Part shown: piece after piece, positions 24,895 to 36,249 of the stretch
Numbering within the stretch: position 1 is the stretch's first letter
How the letters are laid out: each line of letters opens with the position of its first letter
Source of the DNA: Roseateles terrae
GTDB lineage: Bacteria; Pseudomonadota; Gammaproteobacteria; Burkholderiales; Burkholderiaceae_C
Assembly: GCF_014192155.1 (NCBI RefSeq)
Contig: NZ_JACHXO010000005.1
Coordinates: 372,001 to 436,000, forward strand
Length of the DNA: 64,000 nucleotides
Direction of reading: 5' to 3'
The notes under the pieces: model-generated
Seen by the model: only the letters and a program-made list of their open reading frames with translations
What the model was told of the DNA's origin: nothing
The model's database searches: none
Program-made: the position numbers and the translations under genes

Positions 24895-24902
24895 GCAGGG
24901 CT
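24895..24902. repeat. IS66 target-site duplication, right copy
   Basis: GCAGGGCT directly after the right terminal repeat, identical to 22127-22134. Confidence 0.9.
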
Positions 24903-24972
24903 GCCATGAGATGTGCCCGCACATCAAGCTGGAGAATTCCCCGGCGGAGTTTGGGCTGCATCATCAAAGCAT
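24903..24972 (+). pseudogene. IS3-family transposase remnant, right part
   Basis: The frame PHIKLENSPAEFGLHHQS resembles the C-terminus of IS3 OrfB (typical form RPHSSLG-x-LTPAEF). It continues the remnant at 22023-22134 on the other side of IS66, so IS66 jumped into an already decayed IS3-type element. The match is short. Confidence 0.5.
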
Positions 24973-25072
24973 GAGCTCGCTGCCCCTAGTTCAGGTAAAG
25001 AGGTCGAGTAACCTTCAACCCGGATTGACGTCATGTTTGTACGGCGGAGCGGGCCGGTCAAACCCCAAACGC

Positions 25073-25105
25073 AAAAAAGCCCAAGCACTCTCGCACTTGG
25101 GCTTT
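25073..25105 (-). terminator. Intrinsic terminator of tRNA-Pro
   Basis: On the minus strand, AAAGCCCAAG pairs with CTTGGGCTTT around a 10-nt loop and is followed by further T residues. It lies just 14 bp beyond the CCA end of the tRNA. Confidence 0.85.
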
Positions 25106-25118
25106 CCTGAAAAATTCC

Positions 25119-25195
25119 TGGTCGGGGTGAGAGGATTCGAACCTCCGGCCTCTACGTCCCGAACGTAGCGCTCTACCAGGCTAAGCTACACCCCG
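25119..25195 (-). tRNA. tRNA-Pro (anticodon CGG)
   Basis: A 77-nt cloverleaf with encoded CCA. The acceptor stem is CGGGGTG/CACCCCG with discriminator A. The anticodon stem-loop is CTACG-TTCGGGA-CGTAG, giving anticodon CGG. The T-loop is GGAGG-TTCGAAT-CCTCT. It decodes CCG, a frequent codon at this GC content. It borders the accessory island, though no attachment-site duplication was found. Confidence 0.95.
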
Positions 25196-25308
25196 ATGGT
25201 GCCTGTCTCTCATTCAGCCAACCCGGTACTGCTTCGTCCCGAACCTGCCTCACAAGCCAACAGCTTTTGTCTCAATCCGCTTGAGTTGTCTTAAACCGAT
25301 TCATCGCT

Positions 25309-26295
25309 TCAAGAACTTCTCTCTACCGACTGAGCCGCAAATTCTAGCAGACTTTCTCGCCACTTGTTAAGAGGCAAGTGAGACAAACATTCTTTCGCGT
25401 GTTCGATCTCCGCCCGCGCTGCATCCCGGGTCGCTTCCAGGGCCCCGGTGCGGCGCACGATGGCCACGATGTCCTTCAGTCGCTCCACCTCGCCATGCTC
25501 GATGGCATGGCGGATCAGCGCCCGTTCCTGCTCGGTGCCACGCTCCATGGCGATCAGCAGCGGCAGCGTCGGCTTGCCCTCGCGCAGGTCGTCGCCCACG
25601 TTCTTGCCCAGCGATTCGCTGCTGCCTTCATAGTCCAGCGCATCGTCGATCAGCTGGAACGCCGTGCCCAGTGCGCGGCCATAGCCGGCGCAGGCATCTT
25701 CCAGTGCCGTCGGCGCATCGGCCAGCACCGCGCCCAGGCGCGCGCTGGCTTCAAACAGCTTGGCCGTCTTGTAGCGGATGACTCGCAAGTAGCTGTCCAC
25801 CGCCACATCCGGGTCATGCATGTTCATCAGCTGCAGCACTTCCCCTTCCGCGATCACGTTGGTCGCGTCCGCCAGCACTTCCAGCACCCGCATGCGGTTC
25901 ACCGACACCATCATCTGGAAGGCGCGGGAATAGAGGAAGTCGCCCACGAGCACGCTGGCGGCGTTGCCGAACATCGCGTTGGCCGTCTGTTTGCCGCGGC
26001 GCAGTTCGGATTCGTCCACCACGTCGTCATGCAGCAGCGTGGCGGTGTGGATGAACTCCACCACCGCCGCCAGCTCGCGGCTGGCCGGGCTGTCCGCCCC
26101 CAGCGCATTGGCAAACATCAGCACCAGCTTGGGCCGCATGCGCTTGCCACCCGCATGGATGATGTAGGCAGAGATCTGGTTGATCAGGGCAACGTCGGAA
26201 GACAGGCGGCGCGCAATGACCGCGTCCACTTCTTCCATCTGCGCATTCAGCGCAGCGAGAACCTCGGCAACAGGGGTAGAGGCAATGGGCTGCAC
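25309..26295 (-). CDS. ispB: Polyprenyl (octaprenyl) diphosphate synthase IspB
   Basis: A 328-aa trans-prenyltransferase making the ubiquinone side chain. The first Asp-rich motif is in TATLLHDDVVDESELRRGKQ and the second in FQLIDDALDYEGSSESLGKN. The N-terminal IIHAGGKRMRPKLVLM is typical of IspB and differs from CrtE at 3182. The GTG start at 26295 has AAGAG nearby. Chain length is inferred from family and lineage. It lies alone, leftward, with tRNA-Pro downstream and the rplU leader divergent. Confidence 0.93.
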   Translation of the reverse strand: MQPIASTPVAEVLAALNAQMEEVDAVIARRLSSDVALINQISAYIIHAGGKRMRPKLVLMFANALGADSPASRELAAVVEFIHTATLLHDDVVDESELRRGKQTANAMFGNAASVLVGDFLYSRAFQMMVSVNRMRVLEVLADATNVIAEGEVLQLMNMHDPDVAVDSYLRVIRYKTAKLFEASARLGAVLADAPTALEDACAGYGRALGTAFQLIDDALDYEGSSESLGKNVGDDLREGKPTLPLLIAMERGTEQERALIRHAIEHGEVERLKDIVAIVRRTGALEATRDAARAEIEHAKECLSHLPLNKWRESLLEFAAQSVERSS

Positions 26296-26936
26296 TCTTG
26301 GCTCACAAAAGGGGGAAGTGGCGATTATAGAAAGGTCGGCCGCCTCCCCGTGGGAGCTGGGCGGTTTCTCGCACGCTTCTTGATGGGACCCCCACAGTCC
26401 CCGCTCAGGGGCCGGGTCTTGTCAGCACCAGGAAAGACTCGGTAGGGCTGAATGGTTTGAAGCGGCTGTAAGGCTTGGGTCGGTGTCCACGGAGCCGGTG
26501 GCAGCCCGAGGCGACTGGAAGGCGAGGGTAGGGCGAGGGCGGCGAGGGGAAGGGTCGTCGCGGCGCCGATCCGTGATGAAGTGCACGGCCGCAATCCGGA
26601 CCGCGATCCCGGCGGCTGACCGAACCCTGCGCTGGAATGATCCCCACCGTCTCCCGAAGGGCCGCCGCGCCCCGGCACGATTCCCCTGAAACCCCCGCCC
26701 TGCCGCCCCCGCAGGGCTTTTGGCTTGCCTGCGGGAAAGCCCTTGTGCTAGGATCTGCGGCTTCCGCGCTTTTAGCGGAAGTGTTGTCTTTGGCGAAGAA
26801 AAAGTACCAGTGACCTTGGCGCCGCATCGACCTGTGCATGTGCACATGTCAGTTGCAGCAGTTCCAAGCGCCTGGGAGCGCCGGCCTCCACAGGGGAGGC
26901 TGAGTGAAGTCAAAGCTGTATGTTGAAAGGGCTGAT
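26296..26936. other. Divergent intergenic region between ispB and rplU
   Basis: About 640 bp with no supported gene. It contains a sigma70-like promoter at 26725-26754, a strong hairpin at 26761-26781 and a perfect 12-bp palindrome CATGTGCACATG at 26837-26848. The long leftward frame at 26422-26913 has no recognisable domain and overlaps these elements, so it is not called. Confidence 0.7.
26725..26754 (+). promoter_or_regulatory. Candidate sigma70 promoter for rplU-rpmA
   Basis: TTGCCT at 26725-26730, an 18-bp spacer and TAGGAT at 26749-26754. The leader begins with a 7-bp hairpin CTTCCGC/GCGGAAG (26761-26767 with 26775-26781), and the first gene starts about 180 bp downstream. A long leader is common for ribosomal operons. 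Confidence 0.5.
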
Positions 26937-27248
26937 ATGTACGCGGTCATAAAAACCGGTGGCAAGCAATACAAGGTTGCTGCTGGCGAGAAGATCAAGG
27001 TAGAACAGATTGCTGCGGAAGTTGGCCAAGAGATCGTGATCGAGCAGGTGCTCGCCGTGGGTAACGGCGCTGACCTGAAGATCGGGACTCCCTTGGTTGC
27101 TGGCGCAAGCGTGAAGGCCACCGTGGTGGCGCATGGCAAGCACGACAAAGTGCGTATCTTCAAGCTGCGTCGTCGCAAGCACTACAAGAAGAGCCAAGGC
27201 CATCGCCAGACCTACACCGAGCTGGAAATCAGCGCGGTCAACGGCTGA
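26937..27248 (+). CDS. rplU: 50S ribosomal protein L21
   Basis: A 103-aa protein starting [20 protein letters not shown], with the conserved [20 protein letters not shown] segment that contacts 23S rRNA. The ATG at 26937 gives the family's normal length; an upstream in-frame start at 26904 is rejected for that reason. It is co-transcribed with rpmA, which follows after 38 bp. Confidence 0.97.
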   Translation: MYAVIKTGGKQYKVAAGEKIKVEQIAAEVGQEIVIEQVLAVGNGADLKIGTPLVAGASVKATVVAHGKHDKVRIFKLRRRKHYKKSQGHRQTYTELEISAVNG

Positions 27249-27286
27249 GCCCTCGGCTGATCCACGCAACCATTAAGGAGTAATCC

Positions 27287-27544
27287 ATGGCACAGAAAAA
27301 AGGCGGCGGCTCAACACGAAATGGCCGCGATTCCAAGCCCAAGATGCTGGGTGTGAAGGTGTATGGCGGTCAAGCCGTGTCGGCTGGCTCCATCATCGTC
27401 CGTCAACGTGGCACCAAGTTCCACGCTGGCACCAACGTGGGCATGGGCAAGGACCACACGCTGTTCGCTCTGATCGACGGCGAAGTGTCCTTCACCGTCA
27501 AGGGCGAAAACAACCGTTCCACCGTCGTCGTTACGCCGGTCTGA
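27287..27544 (+). CDS. rpmA: 50S ribosomal protein L27
   Basis: An 85-aa protein beginning [20 protein letters not shown], typical of L27, whose N-terminus reaches the peptidyl-transferase centre. [20 protein letters not shown] is also conserved. It has a strong AAGGAG ribosome-binding site and is followed by an intrinsic terminator. Confidence 0.97.
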   Translation: MAQKKGGGSTRNGRDSKPKMLGVKVYGGQAVSAGSIIVRQRGTKFHAGTNVGMGKDHTLFALIDGEVSFTVKGENNRSTVVVTPV

Positions 27545-27604
27545 ATCTGTTGTTGAGTTCCTGATGCGCAGCCGCCGGGCTTGTCCCGGCCTGCGCAACG
27601 CCAG

Positions 27605-27636
27605 AGCCCCGGCATTGCCCGGGGCTTTTGTTTTTC
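27605..27636 (+). terminator. Intrinsic terminator after rpmA
   Basis: AGCCCCGG (27605-27612) pairs with CCGGGGCT (27619-27626), followed by TTTTGTTTTT. It ends the rplU-rpmA transcript before obgE. Confidence 0.9.
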
Positions 27637-27697
27637 TCACGAATGCGCCTTGCGTGATTCGTGAAACCTCGGGCCGCGCGGGAGCGCCGGACCATGA

Positions 27698-30237
<2,540 letters not shown>

Positions 30238-30276
30238 GCAGCGGACTGCGCGCCGAACATCCGGCGCGCGCCCAAT

Positions 30277-30315
30277 AAAAAACCCGCCGAGTCTTCAGGA
30301 CTGGCGGGTTTTTTT
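30277..30315. terminator. Bidirectional terminator between proB and rppH
   Basis: AAAAAACCCGCC (30277-30288) pairs with GGCGGGTTTTTT (30303-30314). The A-run on one side and T-run on the other let it serve both the rightward proB transcript and the leftward rppH transcript. Confidence 0.92.
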
Positions 30316-30353
30316 ACGAGTGCAAAGTGCGCAGGGTCGATCGCTGATTTTCG

Positions 30354-31256
30354 TCAGTCGTCGTTGGGCGGTTCCGTCCGCCTCACCACGGGAAGCAGCG
30401 CATCCTCGGCGCCAGCCGAAGGGGTATGCGCCTCTGCACGTGGTGCTTCCACACGGGAAGGCTCGACGCGTGCCGCAGCCCTTTGAGGCGTCTCCATATG
30501 CGCATCCGCCGCACGTGCGGCAGCATCGCCCCGGGTGCTATTCGCATCGTGGGTTCCAGCGGCATCACGGTGTTCCGGCGCGTCATGCCGCGCCTGCACG
30601 TCGTGATGCCCAGGCGCACTGTGGTGCCCGTGCACATCATGCCGACCATGGCCCTCGTCATGCGACCCGCCAAACCCGTCAGGCGGTCCTCGCCCGCCGC
30701 CCTCGTGGCGATCATGCCGTTCCGGCCGATCGCCGCGCGGGGGCGGACGCATGCCCGCCCGCAGGTAGCGGTTGTGGTGGTTCAGCCGGGGCAGGAAGCG
30801 CGCCAATTCCGTCAGCGCCATCTGGTAGACGCCGCGTTTGAACTCGATCACGGCTTCCAGCGGCACCCAGTATTCGTTCCAGCGCCAGGCGTCGAACTCG
30901 GGGTGGTCGGTGGCGCGCAGGTTCATGTCACTGTCGCGGCCGGTCAGCTGCAACAGGAACCAGATCTGTTTTTGCCCGCGATAGTGCCCCCGTGCGTCCC
31001 GCCGGATGAAATGGTCTGGCACTTCGTAACGTAACCAGTCCCGCGTGCGCGCAATGATGCGCACATGGTCTGCAGTGAGGCCCACTTCCTCATGCAGCTC
31101 TCTGAACATCGCCTGCTCGGGCGTTTCGCCATGCTTGATGCCCCCTTGGGGGAACTGCCAAGAATGCGTGCGTATGCGCTTGCCCCAGAACACCTCGTTC
31201 TTGTGGTTGAGCAGGATGATGCCGACGTTGGGCCGGAAGCCTTCACGGTCGAGCAT
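30354..31256 (-). CDS. rppH: RNA pyrophosphohydrolase RppH with His-rich C-terminal extension
   Basis: Removes pyrophosphate from mRNA 5' ends and so triggers decay. Residues 1-160 are the Nudix enzyme: [17 protein letters not shown], the Nudix box [18 protein letters not shown] at 43-60, and [19 protein letters not shown]. Residues 171-300 form a tail rich in His, Asp, Gly and Ala, with dense His clusters ([17 protein letters not shown]). Typical RppH has about 160-200 residues. The ATG at 31256 has AGGTG upstream; GTG 31262 is an alternative. It is divergent from proS. Confidence 0.95.
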   Translation of the reverse strand: MLDREGFRPNVGIILLNHKNEVFWGKRIRTHSWQFPQGGIKHGETPEQAMFRELHEEVGLTADHVRIIARTRDWLRYEVPDHFIRRDARGHYRGQKQIWFLLQLTGRDSDMNLRATDHPEFDAWRWNEYWVPLEAVIEFKRGVYQMALTELARFLPRLNHHNRYLRAGMRPPPRGDRPERHDRHEGGGRGPPDGFGGSHDEGHGRHDVHGHHSAPGHHDVQARHDAPEHRDAAGTHDANSTRGDAAARAADAHMETPQRAAARVEPSRVEAPRAEAHTPSAGAEDALLPVVRRTEPPNDD

Positions 31257-31366
31257 AATCACCTCAAATCATTCGTTGAGTCGATTATTGCACCGGGCTC
31301 GAGAGCCGGGGCGATTGTCGCTAACCCTCAGTCCCACCGCTCTTTTTTCCCGCGTGCCGACGGCCC

Positions 31367-33121
31367 ATGAAAGCATCCCAGTTCTTCATTTCCACCCTCA
31401 AGGAAGCCCCCGCTGACGCGGAAATCGCCAGCCACAAGCTGATGATGCGCGCCGGCATGATCAAGCGCCTGGGCGCTGGCCTGTACAACTACATGCCGAT
31501 GGGGCTGCGGGTGATCCGCAAGGTCGAAGGCATCATCCGCGGGGAAATGAACCGCGCCGGCGCGGTGGAACTGCTGATGCCGGTGGTCCAGCCCGCCGAG
31601 CTGTGGCAGGAAACCGGCCGCTTCGAGAAGATGGGCCCCGAGCTGCTGCGCGTGAAGGACCGCCATGGTCGCGACTTCATCATCCAGCCCACCTCGGAAG
31701 AAGTCATTACCGACATCGCCCGTCAGGAGCTGCGCAGCTACAAGCAGCTGCCCAAGAACTTCTATCACATCCAGACGAAGTTCCGGGACGAGCGCCGCCC
31801 CCGCTTCGGCGTGATGCGCGGCCGCGAATTCACGATGAAGGACGCCTACTCCTTCGACCGTGACGTGGAATCCGCCGGCCGCAGCTACGAGAACATGTAC
31901 CAGGCCTACTGCCGCATCTTCGAGCGGCTGGGTCTGGAATACCGCGCCGTGGCCGCCGACACCGGTGCCATCGGCGGCGACCGTTCGCATGAGTTCCAGG
32001 TCATCGCCGAGACCGGCGAAGACGCCATCATCTACAGCCCCGAAGGTACCTACGCCGCCAACATCGAGCTGGCTGAGGCGCTGCCGCTGCTGTCCGAACG
32101 TGGCGCGGCGTCGCAGGCGTTGACCAAGACGCCGACCCCCGGCAAGTCCACCTGCGCCGATGTGGCCGAGCTGCTGAAGCTGCCGCTGACGCAGACGGTC
32201 AAGTCGCTGGTGCTGGCTGCCGACGAGACGAACGAAGCGGGCGAGATCGTCAAGTCCCAGGTCTGGCTGCTGCTGGTCCGGGGCGATCACGACCTGAACG
32301 AAGTGAAGGCCGGCAAGCTGGAAGGCCTCAAGGGCGGTTTCCGCTTTGCGACCGCCGCCGAGATCGACCAGCACTTCGGCTGCAAGCCTGGTTATCTGGG
32401 TCCGATCGGCCTCAAGCGGGAAGGCGAAGGCAGCGTCAAGGTGGTGGCGGACCGTACCGTCGCCCTGATGGCGGATTTCGTCTGCGGCGCCAATGAGGTC
32501 AACGCCCACTACACCGGCGTCAACTGGGGCCGTGACCTGCCCGAGCCCGACGTGGTGGCGGACATCCGCAACGTCGTCGCCGGTGATCCCTCGCCGGACG
32601 GCAAGGGCGTGCTGGCCATCCAGCGCGGCATCGAAGTCGGCCACGTGTTCTATCTGGGCACGAAGTATTCGGCGGCGATGAATGCCACCTACCTCGACGA
32701 AAACGGCAAGCCGCAGCTGATGGAGATGGGCTGCTACGGCATCGGCGTGACCCGCATCCTGGGTGCTGCGATCGAGCAGAACCATGACGAGCGCGGCATC
32801 ATCTGGCCGGACGCGATTGCTCCCTTCACCGTGGTGGTGTGCCCCATCGGCATGGACCGCAGCGAAGAGGTGAAGACCGCCGCCCACAAGCTCTATCAGG
32901 ACCTGATGGACCTGGGCGTGGACGTGCTGCTGGACGACCGCGGCGAGCGCCCGGGCGCGATGTTCGCGGACTGGGAGCTGATCGGGGTGCCGCACCGCGT
33001 GGTGATCTCCGACCGTGGACTGAAGGAAGGCCAGGTGGAGTACCAGGGCCGTCGCGATGCCGCCGCCACCAAGCTGGCGCTGGCCGACGTGGTGCCGCAT
33101 CTGCAGCAACGCCTGAAGTGA
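31367..33121 (+). CDS. proS: Prolyl-tRNA synthetase
   Basis: A 584-aa class II synthetase of the bacterial type with the YbaK-like editing insertion. Motif 1 is near [19 protein letters not shown], motif 2 in [18 protein letters not shown], and motif 3 in [20 protein letters not shown]. The insertion domain lies at about 220-400. The anticodon-binding domain is C-terminal ([20 protein letters not shown]). Its stop TGA shares an A with a short following frame. Confidence 0.97.
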   Translation: MKASQFFISTLKEAPADAEIASHKLMMRAGMIKRLGAGLYNYMPMGLRVIRKVEGIIRGEMNRAGAVELLMPVVQPAELWQETGRFEKMGPELLRVKDRHGRDFIIQPTSEEVITDIARQELRSYKQLPKNFYHIQTKFRDERRPRFGVMRGREFTMKDAYSFDRDVESAGRSYENMYQAYCRIFERLGLEYRAVAADTGAIGGDRSHEFQVIAETGEDAIIYSPEGTYAANIELAEALPLLSERGAASQALTKTPTPGKSTCADVAELLKLPLTQTVKSLVLAADETNEAGEIVKSQVWLLLVRGDHDLNEVKAGKLEGLKGGFRFATAAEIDQHFGCKPGYLGPIGLKREGEGSVKVVADRTVALMADFVCGANEVNAHYTGVNWGRDLPEPDVVADIRNVVAGDPSPDGKGVLAIQRGIEVGHVFYLGTKYSAAMNATYLDENGKPQLMEMGCYGIGVTRILGAAIEQNHDERGIIWPDAIAPFTVVVCPIGMDRSEEVKTAAHKLYQDLMDLGVDVLLDDRGERPGAMFADWELIGVPHRVVISDRGLKEGQVEYQGRRDAAATKLALADVVPHLQQRLK

Positions 33122-33240
33122 TGGCGCGCGAGGCGGGGGAGCGGCGTGTTCATCACGCCATCGTCCGCGCCGCCTCGCGTGAACCGCAGCGCGTACGTCG
33201 CGTCCCGCGTCATCAGCGAAAAGGCGTGCCCACCCTGTGA
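33121..33240 (+). CDS. 39-codon bridging mini-ORF between proS and the DUF418 gene
   Basis: The ATG shares one base with the proS stop (TGATG) and the TGA shares GTGA with the next gene's start. The peptide is Arg/His-rich ([20 protein letters not shown]). No family is recognised. It may only couple translation, or be a chance open frame. Confidence 0.2.
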   Translation: MAREAGERRVHHAIVRAASREPQRVRRVPRHQRKGVPTL

Positions 33241-34343
33241 GCCACATCGCTTCATCGGCTCCCCGCATCGCGGTGATCGACGCCTTGCGTGCCTTGGCGC
33301 TGATGCCGGTGGTGATCGTCAACTGGGTCGGTTATCCGGCCTTGCCGGACATGGGGCCGCTGAGCCCGCCGGCACCGGCGGACTCTCCGTTGGCGCAAGG
33401 GCTGTCCTTCCTGCTGCATGCGCTGGTGGCAGGCAAGGGCATCAGCCTGCTGGCATTCCTCTTTGGCTACAGCCAGGCGCTCTCTCACCGCGCGCGGTCG
33501 GTGGATGCGCTGCCGCACCGGCAACAACGCCTGCAGCGCATGGCGGTGCTCGGTCTGCTGCATGGCTGCCTGATCTACATGGGCGACATCCTCACCACCT
33601 ACGCCGTCTGCGGCTGGGTGATGCTGGGCTGGATGGCGCGCCGGCTGAGTGAGGTGCGGGTGCGGCTGCGGGTCATCGTGGTGCTCAATGGGCTGATCCT
33701 GCTGCTGGCGGTCGTGCTGGCGCAGATGCCGGTCACCACACCCACCTCCCTGCCGCTGACCACACCGATGTCATGGGCCAGCTGGGTCATCCAGAACGCG
33801 GCGCACTACCTGATCATGCTGGTGAGCTTTGTCATTCTGGGCTTGCCGCTGCCGCTGCTGCTGATGACGCTGGGCCTGATGGCGGGTCGGCTGCGGTTGT
33901 TTTCGCATCCGCGCTGGCGCCCGGCGCTGGCGGCCTGGGCGCGTCGCTGGGGCTGGCCGGCGGTGGTGCTGAACGTGGCCTGTGTCACGTTCCTGTGGCC
34001 TGGATTGTCGGTGGGCGATGTTCGGGACAGCAGTCGCTACGCGATCGGTTATCTTTATCCCACCCTGTTGCTGCTCAGCGCCGTCGTACCGGCGCTGGTG
34101 CTGATGTTGCATCGTCGGCCGCGGTGGCTGCGGCTGCTGGCGCCGATGGGTCGTCATACGTTGACGATCTACATTGGCAGTTCGGTCGTGAGCCTGCTGC
34201 TGTTCAGTGGCGCGGGCCTGGCCTGGCAGCCGGGGACCGCTGCGACCCTGCTGCTGGCGCTGATCTACTGGGGCGGCGGCCTGCTGCTGTCGCATCTGCT
34301 GGGCTCGCGGCGTCTGCCGCTGGAAGCGTGGCTGTCTCGCTGA
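33237..34343 (+). CDS. DUF418-family inner-membrane protein
   Basis: A 368-aa polytopic protein with about 9-10 hydrophobic segments. RIAVIDALRALALMPVVIVN at the N-terminus and MGRHTLTIYIGSSVVSLLLF in the C-terminal third are typical of DUF418 proteins, relatives of membrane acyltransferases. KGISLLAFLFGYS is also characteristic. The start is GTG at 33237. Substrate and role are unknown. Confidence 0.75.
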   Translation: MSHIASSAPRIAVIDALRALALMPVVIVNWVGYPALPDMGPLSPPAPADSPLAQGLSFLLHALVAGKGISLLAFLFGYSQALSHRARSVDALPHRQQRLQRMAVLGLLHGCLIYMGDILTTYAVCGWVMLGWMARRLSEVRVRLRVIVVLNGLILLLAVVLAQMPVTTPTSLPLTTPMSWASWVIQNAAHYLIMLVSFVILGLPLPLLLMTLGLMAGRLRLFSHPRWRPALAAWARRWGWPAVVLNVACVTFLWPGLSVGDVRDSSRYAIGYLYPTLLLLSAVVPALVLMLHRRPRWLRLLAPMGRHTLTIYIGSSVVSLLLFSGAGLAWQPGTAATLLLALIYWGGGLLLSHLLGSRRLPLEAWLSR

Positions 34344-34363
34344 ACGGCCGATGAGCTGCCGTT

Positions 34364-34400
34364 GAACTGGCGATGAACTGCCACGGAACTGGCGATGAAC
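34364..34400. repeat. Direct repeat and TGAAC-rich tract upstream of the transglycosylase
   Basis: The 15-mer GAACTGGCGATGAAC occurs at 34364-34378 and again at 34386-34400, 22 bp apart. Degenerate TGAACT(G) units continue to about 34455. A related TGAACCG tract lies on the other side of the gene at 35247-35278. Confidence 0.7.
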
Positions 34401-34467
34401 AGCCCTTGAACTGCAATTGAACTGCAATCGACTTGCCGCTGAACTTGCGTTGAACCTGAGGAAGAAC

Positions 34468-35169
34468 GTGTCTGGATTGCGATCGGTTCTGCAGCCGCTG
34501 AGCGGCGCTGCGCCTGCCGATGTGGAGGGCGGGCTGCCTGACAGCCCGGCCCGCCGCCGCCTGTTGCTGGGCGCTGGGGCCACAGTGCTGACGGCTGGTT
34601 TGGGCGGTCTGCCCGCGCCTGCGTGGGCGGGTGCCCAGGTGGAGGAGCCGCTGGCGGATGCGGTGCGCTCCGCCCTGTCGGCTGCGATCGCCTACGACGC
34701 GCCGCCGAAGCCGCATTTCGATGGCATCGAGTCGCGGCTGGTGTATTTGCGCTGGCTGGGCGAGATGAGTGAGCGGCTGAAGCGCCAGAAGGCGGAGGCG
34801 CAGACGCGGATCGAGTTTCTGGAGACCGTCTGGTATGAGAGCACCCGGGCGGGGCTGGAGCCGGCGCTGGTGCTGGGGCTGATCCAGGTGGAAAGCGGAT
34901 TTCGCAAGTACGCCATCAGTGTGGCGGGCGCGCGGGGCTACATGCAGGTGATGCCGTTCTGGACGCGCCTGATCGGGGACGGTCAGGCCTCGCGGCTCTT
35001 TCACATGCAGACCAACCTGCGCTTTGGTTGCGTGATCATGCGGCACTACCTGGACCGGGAAAACGGTGACCTGTTCCTGGCGCTGGGGCGCTACAACGGC
35101 AGTCGCGGAAAGCGGGAGTATCCGGACCTGGTGTTCGGTGCCCGCAAGCGGTGGTTGCCGCCGGCGTGA
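34468..35169 (+). CDS. Lytic transglycosylase, SLT domain, secreted
   Basis: Cleaves peptidoglycan glycan strands non-hydrolytically. The 233-aa protein from GTG 34468 (TGAGGAAG upstream) has a signal sequence with a twin-Arg-like region RRRLLLGAGATVLTAGLG and a cleavage region near PAPAWAGA. The SLT core reads LVLGLIQVESGFRKYAISVA with the catalytic Glu, then GYMQVMPFW and LALGRYNGSRG. An ATG at 34417 is in frame but lies in repeat sequence. It is flanked by TGAAC repeats on both sides. Confidence 0.85.
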   Translation: MSGLRSVLQPLSGAAPADVEGGLPDSPARRRLLLGAGATVLTAGLGGLPAPAWAGAQVEEPLADAVRSALSAAIAYDAPPKPHFDGIESRLVYLRWLGEMSERLKRQKAEAQTRIEFLETVWYESTRAGLEPALVLGLIQVESGFRKYAISVAGARGYMQVMPFWTRLIGDGQASRLFHMQTNLRFGCVIMRHYLDRENGDLFLALGRYNGSRGKREYPDLVFGARKRWLPPA

Positions 35170-35246
35170 TTGCCCAGGCAGGTGCGTGCGACCCAGGGGC
35201 GGCGAGCTCGCTGACGGCTGAACTGGGCCGCTAAACAACTAAGCTG

Positions 35247-35278
35247 CTGAACCGCTGAACCGCTGAACCGCTGAACCG
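35247..35278. repeat. Tandem CTGAACCG repeat, four copies
   Basis: Four perfect contiguous copies of the 8-mer CTGAACCG between the transglycosylase gene and ubiX. Slippage-prone, and related in sequence to the TGAAC tract at 34364-34455. Confidence 0.9.
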
Positions 35279-35344
35279 CCTGTGATTTGGTGAGCTTGAG
35301 TCGGTTGGCGCTGACAGGGCGCCTCGCCCGATCAGCCTTACCGA

Positions 35345-35929
35345 TCAGCCTTGCTTGAGCCCCAGCCAGGCCTGTGGCGTCGCCCCGGGGAGCTGGCACA
35401 GGTCGAGCACCCGCTCAACCGTCTCGGCCACCATCTCGTCGATGGACGCAGGCTTGAGATAGAGCGCGGGCAGTGGCGGGAAGATGATGCCGCCCATCTC
35501 GGTCACCGCGGTCATGTTGCGCAGGTGGGCGAGGTTGAACGGCGTCTCGCGCACCATCAGGATCAGCCGGCGGCGTTCCTTGAGAGTGACGTCCGCCGCG
35601 CGGGTCATGAGGTTGTCCGAGAGACCGTGAGCGACGGCGGCCAGGGTGCGCATGGAGCAGGGCGCGACCACCATCGCGGCGGTGGAAAAGCTGCCGCTGG
35701 CGACACAGGCGCCGACATCCCCGGGCGCGTAGGACCGGTCGGCCTCGCGCTCGAGGGCATCGCGGTTGAGGCCCAGCTCGTGATGGGCGTTCAGAACGCC
35801 GGCGGGGCTCAGGATGAGATGGGTTTCGGCGCCGAGGGCGCGGGCGCGACGCAGCAGCTGCAGCCCGTACGCCGCTCCGGTGGCGCCGGTGATGCCGACG
35901 ACAAGCCGGGGGCGGACGGGTGCGGTCAT
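35345..35929 (-). CDS. ubiX: Flavin prenyltransferase UbiX
   Basis: Makes the prenylated FMN cofactor used by the UbiD decarboxylase in ubiquinone synthesis. The 194-aa protein has the FMN-binding VVGITGATGAAYGLQLLRRA near the start, then VVAPCSMRTLAAVAHGLSDN and RRLILMVRETPFNLAHLRNM, all typical. It lies 5 bp downstream of the grxD stop and is probably in the same transcript. Confidence 0.95.
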   Translation of the reverse strand: MTAPVRPRLVVGITGATGAAYGLQLLRRARALGAETHLILSPAGVLNAHHELGLNRDALEREADRSYAPGDVGACVASGSFSTAAMVVAPCSMRTLAAVAHGLSDNLMTRAADVTLKERRRLILMVRETPFNLAHLRNMTAVTEMGGIIFPPLPALYLKPASIDEMVAETVERVLDLCQLPGATPQAWLGLKQG

Positions 35930-35934
35930 GCGGA

Positions 35935-36249
35935 TCAGGCCTTGGTCAGCAGTTGCTGCAGTTCGCCGCTTTCGTACATCTCCATCATGATGTCCGAACC
36001 GCCGACGAATTCACCGCCGATGTAGAGCTGGGGGATGGTGGGCCAGTTGGCGTATTCCTTGATGCCTTGACGGACGGCTTCGTCTTCAAGGACGTTGAAG
36101 GTCTTGAGGTCGCTGGCGCCGCTGGCCTTCAGGATCTGGATGGCGCGGCCGGAGAAGCCGCACATCGGGAACTGAGCGGTGCCCTTCATGAACAGCATGA
36201 CGCGATTGTTCTTCACCAGGTCATCAATGCGTTGTTGAACGTCGCTCAT
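35935..36249 (-). CDS. grxD: Monothiol glutaredoxin Grx4 family
   Basis: A 104-aa CGFS glutaredoxin that carries or transfers 2Fe-2S clusters. The active site is FPMCGFSGRAIQIL, and the cis-Pro and glutathione site is WPTIPQLYIGGEFVGGSDI. The start at 36249 gives standard length (MSDVQQRIDDLVKNNRVML); longer upstream codons are rejected. It precedes ubiX in the same direction. Confidence 0.96.
   Translation of the reverse strand: MSDVQQRIDDLVKNNRVMLFMKGTAQFPMCGFSGRAIQILKASGASDLKTFNVLEDEAVRQGIKEYANWPTIPQLYIGGEFVGGSDIMMEMYESGELQQLLTKA

Noticed and set aside
25073-25195. tRNA-Pro as an integration site with a direct-repeat attachment copy
   Set aside because: No second copy of the tRNA 3' end and no integrase gene were found on the island side.
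26422-26913. 163-codon leftward ORF in the ispB-rplU gap
   Set aside because: No recognisable domain; overlaps the rplU promoter, hairpin and leader.
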